Assembly (NCBI GenBank): GCA_004559845.1
Contig: SFWW01000019.1
Span: forward strand, 1 to 47,328
Length of the DNA: 47,328 bases
Direction of reading: 5' to 3'
DNA from: a bacterium
GTDB lineage: Bacteria > Bacteroidota > Bacteroidia > Bacteroidales > Muribaculaceae
The notes beneath the pieces are model-generated. The model was not told the origin of the DNA. It searched no databases and worked only from the letters and a program-made list of their open reading frames with translations. Below are positions 32,219-40,800 of this stretch, in pieces (position 1 is the stretch's first letter; every line of letters starts with the position of its first letter). A program made the position numbers and the translations under genes.

Positions 32219-33586
32219 ATGATTATGAGCAACGAGAGAGCACAATTCGTGACACGAATAGGAGCAATAGCTGCCACAGTGGGTTCGGCAGTGGGATTAG
32301 GCAACATTTGGCGCTTCCCTTACGAAGCCGGCAAAAATGGTGGTGGGGCTTTTTTGCTCATCTATATTGGGTGCGTGCTGCTGGTGGGCATCCCGGTAGT
32401 GGTATCGGAATTTATTATTGGGCGCGGCACTCACAAAAATGTGGCGGGTGCGCTTAAGCAATTGGCACCGGGCACCAAATGGCACTGGATGTCGTATATG
32501 GGCATATTGGCTTCGCTAATGATTTTGAGTTTCTACAGCGTGGTGTGCGGATGGATTATTGAATACCTGTTTCAAGCCGTTAGCGGCAATTTGTCGGGTC
32601 ACTCGGCGCAAGACTACACCAATATGTTTAATGCCTTCGTGGCAAATCCATGGCGCACGGTGATGTGGACGGTGCTCTTTTTGTGCATCAATTTTTTGGT
32701 GCTGCGGCGCGGCATAAAGAAGGGCATTGAAAAGGTGGCTAATTTTATGATGCCGGTGCTTTTTGTAATTTTATTGGTGTTTATTGCCTACGCACTCACC
32801 CTGCCCGGTGCCACCAAGGGATTGAAATTTTTGTTTTTCCCCGATTTTTCTCATCTCTCACCTAAAGTGGCGATTGGCGCAATGGGTCAAGCCTTTTTCT
32901 CGCTAAGCGTAGGGCTTTCGTGCCTACTCACCTATGCGTCGTATTTCAAAGACAGCGACTCGCTGGCAAAGAATGCCACCATTGTGGCAGTGTTAGACAC
33001 CCTTGTAGCCATTCTTTCCGGCATAATGATATTCCCTGTGGTATTCTCCTTTGGCATGGAGCCCGAAGCCGGACCTAAGTTGGTGTTTGAAATTTTGCCC
33101 AACATCTTCCAGCAATTGCCATGTGCTTATTTGTGGTCGGTCATGTTTTTCTTGCTGCTCTTTTTCGCCTCCATCACCAGCACCATTTCGATGAGCGAAA
33201 TCTCCATCACATTTATGGTGGAAGAGCATCAATTGAGCCGCAAAAAAGCCACTTTGTTAAACACCGGCATCGGCATCGCCTTCGGCACACTGTGTGCGCT
33301 ATCGTTCAGCGTGCTAAGCGACTTCACCATTTTCGGCAAAACGATTTTCGACTTGTTCGACTTTGTGTCGAGCAACATTTTGCTCCCGCTTGGCGGCGTA
33401 TTCTTTGCCTGGTTTGTGGGATGGTATGTCGATAAAAAATTTGTGGACAATGAGCTCACCAACCACGGCACCACCAAAGTGAGCATTTGGCGACGTCCTC
33501 TCTTTTTCTGCATCCGCTATTTTGCACCCATTGCCATTATCATCATTTTCCTCTACGGATTAGGGCTTTTTGATACCTTTTTATAA
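32219..33586 (+). CDS. SNF-family sodium-dependent transporter, first of a tandem pair
   Basis: This 455-residue neurotransmitter:sodium symporter homologue has the TM1 signature AVGLGNIWRFPY and about 11-12 helices. Substrates are typically amino acids or related amines taken up with sodium. Either of two nearby Met codons (32219 and 32225) could be used. The neighbour at 33748 is a clear paralogue. Substrate cannot be told from sequence. Confidence 0.92.
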   Translation: MIMSNERAQFVTRIGAIAATVGSAVGLGNIWRFPYEAGKNGGGAFLLIYIGCVLLVGIPVVVSEFIIGRGTHKNVAGALKQLAPGTKWHWMSYMGILASLMILSFYSVVCGWIIEYLFQAVSGNLSGHSAQDYTNMFNAFVANPWRTVMWTVLFLCINFLVLRRGIKKGIEKVANFMMPVLFVILLVFIAYALTLPGATKGLKFLFFPDFSHLSPKVAIGAMGQAFFSLSVGLSCLLTYASYFKDSDSLAKNATIVAVLDTLVAILSGIMIFPVVFSFGMEPEAGPKLVFEILPNIFQQLPCAYLWSVMFFLLLFFASITSTISMSEISITFMVEEHQLSRKKATLLNTGIGIAFGTLCALSFSVLSDFTIFGKTIFDLFDFVSSNILLPLGGVFFAWFVGWYVDKKFVDNELTNHGTTKVSIWRRPLFFCIRYFAPIAIIIIFLYGLGLFDTFL

Positions 33587-33626
33587 TGCAGGATGATGAA
33601 TGGTTTTTCAACTTTTTGTCTCAAAA

Positions 33627-33658
33627 CTTGATTTTTCTGGAAATTATTAGTAATTTTG
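33627..33658 (+). promoter_or_regulatory. Probable promoter of the second SNF transporter
   Basis: CTTG at 33627-33630, a 20-nt spacer and TAATTTTG at 33651-33658. One mismatch in the -33 box. The leader is about 83 nt. Confidence 0.5.
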
Positions 33659-33747
33659 CAAATATTTTAGGAATTTTATATCCTATTTAGGCTAAATGAT
33701 TACGGATTGATATCTCCAATCCATAAATAACATCTACTACAAGACAA

Positions 33748-35091
33748 ATGACCAACAGAGCAAGTTTTAGTTCGCGCATTGGTGCAATCGCCGCAACCGT
33801 GGGTTCGGCAGTGGGATTAGGCAACATTTGGAGATTTCCTTACATCGCAGGCGAAAACGGAGGCGGAGCCTTCATCATTGTGTATATCGGTTGCGTGCTA
33901 TTATTGGGCATTCCGGTTATGCTCTCGGAATTTATTATCGGGCGAAGCACCCACCTCAATATGCGTGGGGCGCTAAAACAGCTTTCGCCGAATTCTAAAG
34001 TGCACAATGTGGCATTCATCTGTGTGCTGGGCGCTATCATCACATTGGGTTTTTATAGCGTGGTGTGCGGATGGGTGCTGGAATATCTTTACCAAGCTGT
34101 GGCAGGCAATCTGTCGGGCCACACCACGGCAGAATACTCTGCCATTTTCACCGATTTCGTGTCGAGCCCTTATCGCAACGTACTGCTCACGGTGGTGTTT
34201 CTTGGTATCAACTTCTTCGTGATGCTCGGCGGAGTGCGCAAAGGAGTGGAACGAACCTCTTCCATTATGATGCCCATGCTGTTTGTGCTATTGGTGATGT
34301 TCTGCATCAATTCGATGCTTTTGCCAAATTCCGGCAAAGGTTTGGACTTTTTGTTTAATGTGGATTTTTCGAAGCTCACCTGGCGCGGCGTGGTCGACGC
34401 CTTTGGGCAAGCGTTTATGTCGCTCACCTTGGGCATAGCCGGGCTCATCACCTTTTCTTCATTTTTCAAAGACAAAGCCCCACTGGTGCGCGACGCATGC
34501 ACCATCGCCACACTCGACACCCTGGTGGCACTGCTTGCCGGCATCATGATTTTTCCCGCAGTGTTCTCCTTTGGCATGCAACCCGAATCCGGACCGAAAT
34601 TGGTGTTTGAGGTGCTACCCAACATTTTCCAGCAAATGCCCGGAGGCTATTTGTGGGCGATATTATTTTTCATATTGCTCATTTTTGCAGCCCTCACCAG
34701 CACCATTTCATTGAGCGAAATTCCCATCACCTTCATCTCCGAAGAATTTAAAACCTCGCGCAAAAGTGCCACACTGATAGTGGCTGGCATCACCTTAGTG
34801 ATAGCTGTGGTGAGCGCCCTTTCGTTTAACGTACTGAGCGGAGTGAGCATCATCGACAAAAATATTTTCGATTTCCTCAACGATTTATCGAGCAACTTCT
34901 TCATGCTGCTCGGCGGCTTGTTCACCGCCATTTATGTGGGATGGTTCCTTGATAAGAAAGTAATTACTGCCCAACTCACCAACCATGGTGCCCTACGCAC
35001 CCGCATTCAGTGGCTCATTGTGTTCTGCTTGCGTTTCGTTGCTCCCGTGGCAGTAGTGCTTATCTTCCTCTGCTATGTGGGCATCATCTAA
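33748..35091 (+). CDS. SNF-family sodium-dependent transporter, second of the pair
   Basis: This 447-residue paralogue of the preceding gene carries the same TM1 motif AVGLGNIWRFPY and aligns along the whole length. It has its own promoter and so can be regulated separately. The pair likely arose by duplication and may have split substrates. Confidence 0.92.
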   Translation: MTNRASFSSRIGAIAATVGSAVGLGNIWRFPYIAGENGGGAFIIVYIGCVLLLGIPVMLSEFIIGRSTHLNMRGALKQLSPNSKVHNVAFICVLGAIITLGFYSVVCGWVLEYLYQAVAGNLSGHTTAEYSAIFTDFVSSPYRNVLLTVVFLGINFFVMLGGVRKGVERTSSIMMPMLFVLLVMFCINSMLLPNSGKGLDFLFNVDFSKLTWRGVVDAFGQAFMSLTLGIAGLITFSSFFKDKAPLVRDACTIATLDTLVALLAGIMIFPAVFSFGMQPESGPKLVFEVLPNIFQQMPGGYLWAILFFILLIFAALTSTISLSEIPITFISEEFKTSRKSATLIVAGITLVIAVVSALSFNVLSGVSIIDKNIFDFLNDLSSNFFMLLGGLFTAIYVGWFLDKKVITAQLTNHGALRTRIQWLIVFCLRFVAPVAVVLIFLCYVGII

Positions 35092-35169
35092 GTCCCTCCC
35101 CCACCCTGAGCCGCTGAATTGAAGCCAAAGGATGGCACACACTAAAAATGTGGATTTTTGGAGGGTTTG

Positions 35170-35201
35170 TTTGCTTGTGGCTATTTTTTTTTGTATTTTC
35201 G
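35170..35201 (+). promoter_or_regulatory. folP promoter
   Basis: TTTG at 35170-35173, a 20-nt spacer and TATTTTCG at 35194-35201 (one mismatch in the -7 box). It ends 18 nt before the folP start and argues against the longer frame from 35132. Confidence 0.5.
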
Positions 35202-35218
35202 CAGAGTTAAATCAAAAA

Positions 35219-36088
35219 ATGATAGCAAAGTTGGTGAATTTTGTTCCCTTTACCCTCCATTTGCGTGACCGCGACCTCGTTATCAACCATCCGTTGATAA
35301 TGGGCATTCTTAATGCCACGCCCGATTCTTTTTATGCGGCAAGTAGGTCATTCTCCACTTCTGCTATGGAAGCGCGTGTGGAGCAAATGGTGAGCGAAGG
35401 AGCCGATATCATCGACATTGGAGCCTATTCCACTCGCTCGGGAGCTGATGAGGTGGATGCCGACGAAGAATTGCGGCGCTTGCAAAGGGGCATTGAAGTG
35501 GTGAAGCGCATAGCCCCGCACCTTCCCATCTCTATCGACACCTTTCGCGCTTCGGTGGCAAGAACATGCATTGCCGAACTTGGCGCACATATCATTAATG
35601 ATGTGTCGGGCGGCACGCTCGATGAAGATATGCTCTCCACAGCCGGCGAATTGAATGTGCCCTACATATTGATGCACATGCGCGGCACACCTTCCACTAT
35701 GCAGCAATTCACGCAATACGACGGTGGCGTGGTGCACGATGTGGTGGCAGATTTGAAGGCGAAGATGGAGCGATTTGAGCAAGCCGGATGTCGGCAAATC
35801 ATCATTGACCCCGGATTCGGATTTAGCAAAACTATGGGGCAAAACTATGAGCTGATGAGCGGCTTATCCGCTTTTGGCACACTGAATGCACCGCTATTGG
35901 TGGGCATCTCGCGCAAATCGATGATCTACCGCTTGCTCCACACCACGCCGGCTGAAGCCCTCACAGGCACCACCGTGCTCCACACGGTGGCACTCCAACA
36001 GGGTTGCCACATTTTGCGGGTGCACGATGTGAAAACGGCAGTGGAAGTGCGTAGCATCATGCATCAACTACAGTACCCCAACAAATAA
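35219..36088 (+). CDS. folP: Dihydropteroate synthase
   Basis: This TIM-barrel folate enzyme (289 residues) condenses p-aminobenzoate with dihydropterin pyrophosphate and is the sulfonamide target. The family motifs are present: GILNATPDSFY, SIDTFRASVA, DVSGG, RGTPSTM and IIIDPGFGFSKT. I chose the ATG at 35219 (MIAKLVNF) because the upstream frame crosses the promoter. cdaA follows 29 nt later, an order common in this phylum and its relatives. Confidence 0.94.
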   Translation: MIAKLVNFVPFTLHLRDRDLVINHPLIMGILNATPDSFYAASRSFSTSAMEARVEQMVSEGADIIDIGAYSTRSGADEVDADEELRRLQRGIEVVKRIAPHLPISIDTFRASVARTCIAELGAHIINDVSGGTLDEDMLSTAGELNVPYILMHMRGTPSTMQQFTQYDGGVVHDVVADLKAKMERFEQAGCRQIIIDPGFGFSKTMGQNYELMSGLSAFGTLNAPLLVGISRKSMIYRLLHTTPAEALTGTTVLHTVALQQGCHILRVHDVKTAVEVRSIMHQLQYPNK

Positions 36089-36117
36089 CGAACTACCCAC
36101 ACAAAAGATTAACATCA

Positions 36118-36882
36118 ATGACAGAGTGTTTTGGCATAATCGACTTTATCGACATCGCTTTAGTGGCGGCGCTACTGCTCTACATCTATCTCGCTATGAA
36201 GAAATCCGGTGCCATCAACATATTTTTGGGCATCGTGTTTCTGTTGGTACTCTTTGCCGTGTTGCGCATCAGCCGCATGACCTTGATGAAAGGAATTTTC
36301 AACACCATCATCAGCCAAGGCGCCATCATATTGATTATCTTATTTCAGAATGAGATTCGCCACTTTCTTAGCGACGTGGGGTCGAACAGTAATCTCCGCT
36401 TTATCAAGCGATTTATGCACCGACCCGATGCCGCCGACAAACGAAAATGGATTATGCCCATCGTGTATGCCTGTATGACGATGGCAAAATCCAAAACAGG
36501 CGCCCTGATTGTGGTGCAAAAAAGTATGTCGCTCTCCGACTATGTGCACACCGGCGATGTGCTCGATGCCAAGGTCAACAACCGTTTGCTCGAAAACATT
36601 TTCTTCAAAAACAGTCCGCTCCATGATGGCGCGGTAATCATATCCGAAGGACGCATACTTGCTGCAGGGTGCATCCTGCCCGTGTCGCACGACCGCAACC
36701 TGCCTCGCTATTTAGGGCTTCGCCACCGCTCTGCATTGGGCATCAGCCAAGAAACCGACGCCATTTCGGTGGTGGTGAGCGAAGAAACCGGCAATATATC
36801 GTGCTCCTACAAAGGGGAAATTTTCCTCAAACTATCGAGCACCGAGCTCGACCATAAACTCACTGAATTACTCAACGAATAA
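36118..36882 (+). CDS. cdaA: Diadenylate cyclase CdaA
   Basis: This 254-residue enzyme makes the second messenger c-di-AMP. Three N-terminal transmembrane helices (about 8-26, 33-50 and 60-78) precede the DAC domain with DGA (Asp170-Gly171-Ala172) and RHR (202-204), the defining residues. c-di-AMP generally controls potassium and osmotic balance. It is likely in one transcript with folP and the next gene. Confidence 0.94.
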   Translation: MTECFGIIDFIDIALVAALLLYIYLAMKKSGAINIFLGIVFLLVLFAVLRISRMTLMKGIFNTIISQGAIILIILFQNEIRHFLSDVGSNSNLRFIKRFMHRPDAADKRKWIMPIVYACMTMAKSKTGALIVVQKSMSLSDYVHTGDVLDAKVNNRLLENIFFKNSPLHDGAVIISEGRILAAGCILPVSHDRNLPRYLGLRHRSALGISQETDAISVVVSEETGNISCSYKGEIFLKLSSTELDHKLTELLNE

Positions 36883-36904
36883 TCACCCTTACCACCCTAC
36901 TGCA

Positions 36905-37510
36905 ATGAGCAATGAAATGAGAGGAGCGTTTGAAATAGGCAACACCTTGGTGAGCCTTGACCTTGCCGAACGCTTTTTTTGCTGCGAAATAGAGGCTTGC
37001 TTGGGCGCTTGCTGCATTGAAGGCGACGCCGGAGCACCACTCACGAAAGAAGAGTATAAAAAACTCAAAGAAATTCTTCCCATCATCTGGGACGACTTGC
37101 TCCCTCGCGCACAAGAGCAAATTAAAGAAGGCGGCGTGGGGTATCTCGACCCCGAAGGAGAAATCGTAACACAAATCGTGGATGGAAAAAATTGCGCTTT
37201 CTCCACCTATCTGCCCGGCGGCGTGTGCATTTGCGCTATCGAAAAAGCATTTCGTGAAGGAAGATTGGATTGGAGAAAACCCATATCATGCTATCTCTAC
37301 CCGGTGAGGGTAAAAAAACACAGCACCTTCACCGCTGTAAACTACCACCGATGGAAAATTTGCAAAAGCGCAGAAGTGATAGGCAGAAAAAATAAAATCC
37401 GTCTCTACCAATTCCTTAAACAACCTCTCATAGAGCGATTCGGACAAGAATGGTACGACGAGCTCGCTGCCAACTGCGACCTCTACGTAAAAACCTACCT
37501 CGAAGACTAA
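36905..37510 (+). CDS. DUF3109 cysteine-rich protein
   Basis: This 201-residue protein has eight cysteines that group as FFCCEIEACLGACC near the N terminus, then NCAF, VCICA and SCYLYPV in the middle. This layout is seen in DUF3109/YkgJ-like proteins that may bind zinc or an Fe-S cluster. The function is unknown. It follows cdaA by 22 nt. Confidence 0.8.
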   Translation: MSNEMRGAFEIGNTLVSLDLAERFFCCEIEACLGACCIEGDAGAPLTKEEYKKLKEILPIIWDDLLPRAQEQIKEGGVGYLDPEGEIVTQIVDGKNCAFSTYLPGGVCICAIEKAFREGRLDWRKPISCYLYPVRVKKHSTFTAVNYHRWKICKSAEVIGRKNKIRLYQFLKQPLIERFGQEWYDELAANCDLYVKTYLED

Positions 37511-37560
37511 GCACATGCGAGTGCCGCGCTGCTCAAAATCACACTGCAATGTAAAAAAAA

Positions 37561-37592
37561 TTTGGCGGAATTGGGAAAAAGTATTAATTTTG
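37561..37592 (+). promoter_or_regulatory. rplS promoter
   Basis: TTTG at 37561-37564, a 20-nt spacer and TAATTTTG at 37585-37592. The leader to 37680 is about 80 nt and could carry ribosomal-protein autoregulation, but I see no family-specific structure. Confidence 0.7.
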
Positions 37593-37679
37593 CGGAGATT
37601 TTCGTAACCTCTGTTGGGAAAATAGTGTGGCCCTTGTATGTTGCGAAGACAATAGTATACTATAAACATTTATTTTACA

Positions 37680-38042
37680 ATGGATTTAATTAAAGTTGTG
37701 GAGCAAGCATTTGCTACCAAAAAGGAACTTCCCGAATTCTTCCCCGGCGACACTATCACAGTGGCATACCGCATTAAAGAAGGTAACAAGGAACGTATCC
37801 AACAGTATCGTGGTGTAGTCATCAAAATTAATGGCGAAGGCGACAAGAAGCGTTTCACCGTTCGCAAAATGTCGGACAACATCGGTGTGGAACGTATCTT
37901 CCCGATTGAATCTCCATTTATCGACAGCATCGTGATCAACAAGCACGGTCGTGTGCGTCGCGCGAAACTTTACTACCTGCGCAAGCTCACCGGTAAGAAG
38001 GCTCGTATTAAAGAACGCCGTATCGTGAAGAAGGAAGCATAA
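37680..38042 (+). CDS. rplS: 50S ribosomal protein L19
   Basis: This 120-residue bL19 protein sits at the 30S-50S interface. Motifs include FFPGDTITVAYRI, QQYRGVVIKING, RKMSDNIGVERIFP and RAKLYYLRKLTGKKARIKE. The length is normal for the family. It is a single gene with its own promoter and terminator. Confidence 0.97.
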   Translation: MDLIKVVEQAFATKKELPEFFPGDTITVAYRIKEGNKERIQQYRGVVIKINGEGDKKRFTVRKMSDNIGVERIFPIESPFIDSIVINKHGRVRRAKLYYLRKLTGKKARIKERRIVKKEA

Positions 38043-38070
38043 TTTGCTTGCCGAAAAATATTCCATTAGA

Positions 38071-38106
38071 AATGCCGTAATCTTTTAGGATTGTGGCATT
38101 TTTTTT
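38071..38106 (+). terminator. Terminator after rplS
   Basis: AATGCCGTAATC (38071-38082) pairs with GATTGTGGCATT (38089-38100) with two G-U pairs, followed by eight T. The T tract runs into the dinB -7 box TATTTTTG at 38108-38115. Confidence 0.8.
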
Positions 38107-38107
38107 G

Positions 38108-38115
38108 TATTTTTG
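38108..38115 (+). promoter_or_regulatory. -7 box of dinB
   Basis: TATTTTTG lies 22 nt before the GTG start and directly after the rplS terminator. No LexA-type operator was recognised. Confidence 0.45.
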
Positions 38116-38137
38116 TTTGTAAAAATTTCGCAATGCT

Positions 38138-39226
38138 GTGGAGCGCAAAATCATACATATTGATATGGATGCCTTTTTTGCATCGGTGGAACAGCTTGAT
38201 AACCCCGAACTGAAAGGCAAACCCATAGTGGTGGGGCATGATGGACCGCGCAGTGTGGTGTGCACCGCCAGCTACGAGGCACGAAAATTTGGAGTGCGTT
38301 CCGCGCAATCCATAGCGCTTGCCAAACGCAAATGCCCCGATTTAATAGTGGTGGAACCGCATTTTTCGCGCTATAAAGAGGTATCTAACAGTGTGCACGC
38401 CATTTTTCAACGCTACACCCACATCATTGAACCCATATCATTAGATGAGGCTTTTTTGGATGTGACACAAAATCTGAAAAATATGCCGCTTGCTATGGAT
38501 ATAGCCGCTGAAATTAGAGCTGCTATTTTCAGCGAGCTCCACCTCACCGCATCTGCAGGGGTGTCGTGCAACAAATTGTTGGCAAAAATTGCCAGCGACT
38601 TCCGCAAACCTAATGGCATGACGGTGGTGCATCCACAACGCATTGAGGCTTTTTTAAATAATTTACCTGTGGAAAACCTTTGGGGCGTGGGGCCGAAAAC
38701 CAAGCAACGGATGAACGATTTAATGATTCAAACGTGCGGACAGCTTCGCGAAATGCCGCTCAACATTCTGAAAATGGAATTTGGCAAAATGGGACAGGTG
38801 TTCTATGAATATGCGCGCGGCATCGACAATCGCCCGGTGGTGACCGACTGGACACGGAAATCGCTGGGTTGCGAGGAAACTTTTGAAACCGATATCCAGA
38901 AGCCCGGCGCTGCCATTATTGTGCTTTATCAGGCAGTGATAGAATTGGTGGAGCGAATTGCCAAAAGCGGATTTGAGGGCAAAACGCTTACCCTGAAGGT
39001 GAAATTTGCCGATTTCACGCAAGTCACACGCAGCACCACACGCCAAAAGGTGCTTCGCGACAAAGACGACATTTTGGCTTTGGCCAAACAATTGCTCGCT
39101 AAGGTGGATTATCAACACCGACCTTTCCGCTTATTGGGGCTATCGGTGTCGAGAACCGACAACGACAGAACGGAAGAGCCGCAGCAGCAATGGCACATCG
39201 GCGAATTACCGTTTAAACCGTATTAG
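38138..39226 (+). CDS. dinB: DNA polymerase IV (translesion Y-family)
   Basis: This 362-residue Y-family polymerase copies past damaged bases. It has IIHIDMDAFFASVEQ (metal-binding Asp), PISLDEAFLDVT with the catalytic Asp-Glu pair, SAGVSCNKLLAKIAS and the helix-hairpin-helix NLWGVGPKT. A little-finger domain follows (about 245-350). The start is GTG at 38138 because an ATG a few bases earlier is out of frame. The lack of a C-terminal clamp-binding motif cannot be judged. Confidence 0.92.
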   Translation: MERKIIHIDMDAFFASVEQLDNPELKGKPIVVGHDGPRSVVCTASYEARKFGVRSAQSIALAKRKCPDLIVVEPHFSRYKEVSNSVHAIFQRYTHIIEPISLDEAFLDVTQNLKNMPLAMDIAAEIRAAIFSELHLTASAGVSCNKLLAKIASDFRKPNGMTVVHPQRIEAFLNNLPVENLWGVGPKTKQRMNDLMIQTCGQLREMPLNILKMEFGKMGQVFYEYARGIDNRPVVTDWTRKSLGCEETFETDIQKPGAAIIVLYQAVIELVERIAKSGFEGKTLTLKVKFADFTQVTRSTTRQKVLRDKDDILALAKQLLAKVDYQHRPFRLLGLSVSRTDNDRTEEPQQQWHIGELPFKPY

Positions 39227-39267
39227 AAATTAAATGATGGACATTTGAAATTTTAATAATTATAATT

Positions 39268-40293
39268 ATGGATATGAAACGTGTTTGTTTATTGCTATTG
39301 ATGATGGTGGGTGCTGTGGGCGCTTGGTGTCAGGCATCCACATTTTGGCTGGGTGCCGACATTAGCGGCACCACCGAACTTGAAGCCAAAGGTGTGCAAA
39401 TTTATAATGCAAAAGGCGAACCGCGCGAAAACACTGCGCTGATGAAGGAACTGGGCATGAATATGATTCGGCTCAGGGTGTGGGTGAATCCTAAAGATGG
39501 ATTTTCCAGTAAAGAAGATGTGCTGGTGATGGCGAAACGTGCCAAAGAATTAGGGATGGCTATTATGATTGATTTCCACTACAGCGACTGGTGGGCTGAC
39601 CCGGGGAAACAAAACATTCCTCAGGCTTGGAAAGACTACAACTATGAGCAAATGAAGCAAGCCCTTGCCCGACACACGCGCGAAACTCTCCAACTGCTTA
39701 AAGCCAACGGCATTGATGTGAAATGGGTGCAGGTGGGCAATGAAACCACCAATGGCTTTCTTTGGCCTATGGGGCGTGCGCAAGAGCACATGGACCAATA
39801 TGCCGGGCTCACCGATGCAGGCTATGCAGCCGTGAAAGAGGTGTATCCGCAAGCCACGGTGATTGTGCATCTGGATTGCGCCTGCGACCCTCATCGCTAC
39901 GATTTCATTTTTGATGGCTTGAGAAAATATGGCGCGCGATTCGATATGATTGGCGTGAGCGTGTATCCCTATTGGGACATGGATAGCAAATTGGTGAATG
40001 ATTGGCATGAAACTGTGGAAAAATTTGCTGCCAATTTGCGCCGTATTTCCCAAAAATATGGCGTGGAAACGATGGTGGTGGAAACCGGTGTGGAAACTAA
40101 AAAGCCCGTGGAAGGCAAGGTGATTTTGAAAGAAATTATCAATGCCGCCAAGCATCACACCGATGGGCATTGCCTTGGCGTGATTTATTGGGCACCGGAA
40201 TTGGAAGGACAATATCCGTTAGGGGCTTTCGAAAACCATCGCCCTACCGTGATAATGGAAGCCTTCACCGAAGCAGCGGCTGAGAAAGAATAG
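39268..40293 (+). CDS. Secreted GH53 arabinogalactan endo-beta-1,4-galactanase
   Basis: This 341-residue protein starts with a signal peptide (about 1-22, ending GAWCQA; a lipobox is also possible). A GH53 TIM barrel follows, with acid/base Glu159 (QVGNET) and nucleophile Glu271 (VVETGVE). WGAD-type openings (FWLGADISG) and FHYSDWWADP are typical of the family. It would cut beta-1,4-galactan side chains of pectin, a plant polysaccharide. No susCD pair lies next to it. The second start at Met3 is equally possible. Confidence 0.88.
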   Translation: MDMKRVCLLLLMMVGAVGAWCQASTFWLGADISGTTELEAKGVQIYNAKGEPRENTALMKELGMNMIRLRVWVNPKDGFSSKEDVLVMAKRAKELGMAIMIDFHYSDWWADPGKQNIPQAWKDYNYEQMKQALARHTRETLQLLKANGIDVKWVQVGNETTNGFLWPMGRAQEHMDQYAGLTDAGYAAVKEVYPQATVIVHLDCACDPHRYDFIFDGLRKYGARFDMIGVSVYPYWDMDSKLVNDWHETVEKFAANLRRISQKYGVETMVVETGVETKKPVEGKVILKEIINAAKHHTDGHCLGVIYWAPELEGQYPLGAFENHRPTVIMEAFTEAAAEKE

Positions 40294-40337
40294 CCGGCGA
40301 GCGGGAAGCGCTAAAGCGTGTCAAAAAATAGCATTTT

Positions 40338-40373
40338 CATATCCTCCTGAAATTTGGGAGGATATGCTTTTTT
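40338..40373. terminator. Bidirectional terminator between galactanase and DUF1893
   Basis: CATATCCTCC (40338-40347) pairs with GGAGGATATG (40357-40366), followed by CTTTTTT on the plus strand and by A-rich then T-rich flank on the minus strand. Confidence 0.8.
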
Positions 40374-40800
40374 ATGGGGAAAGATGGCGCCGGGCTTGCA
40401 TTTGCCGAAAATGGGCAAAAAGCAGCTCCACTGCTTGCTTTGGCGTGGATGCCGGCGCTGTGATGGCTTCGAGCGGACATCTGCCGGCGCCTTCCTCAAT
40501 GGCGTTGACCAGCGTGCCATAGGTATAGGGAATTTGTGCCTTTTTCAGAAAAGGAACAGCTTTTTCGCTCAGCACTTCGGCATACACTTGCGCCACGCCA
40601 CCCACCACCATCAAGGCAGCAGCAGCTTTTCCCACCACCTTATCAGCCACCAGCGCACCTTTGAGTACCGCCGGCTGATGCTTTAGCAGGTGTTCCAAAT
40701 CGCGCACGCCAGGCTTGCCATAGGTGCTTACCTCGCCATCGTGGCGCACCACGAGCGAACATTGCTCTCGATGAAGAATTTCAATTAATGCTTGCATCAT
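40372..40800 (-). CDS. DUF1893 protein
   Basis: This 142-residue protein belongs to the DUF1893 family (SLVVRHDGEV near the start, DKVVGKAAAALMV, VYAEVLSEKAVPFL). It overlaps the aldo-keto reductase by four bases (ATGA), so the two are coupled. Function is not known; neighbours suggest a shared metabolic step. Confidence 0.75.
   Translation of the reverse strand: MMQALIEILHREQCSLVVRHDGEVSTYGKPGVRDLEHLLKHQPAVLKGALVADKVVGKAAAALMVVGGVAQVYAEVLSEKAVPFLKKAQIPYTYGTLVNAIEEGAGRCPLEAITAPASTPKQAVELLFAHFRQMQARRHLSP

Noticed and set aside
37593..37679. Known L19 ribosomal leader motif
   Set aside because: The leader has a suitable length, but I could not recognise the family structure by eye.
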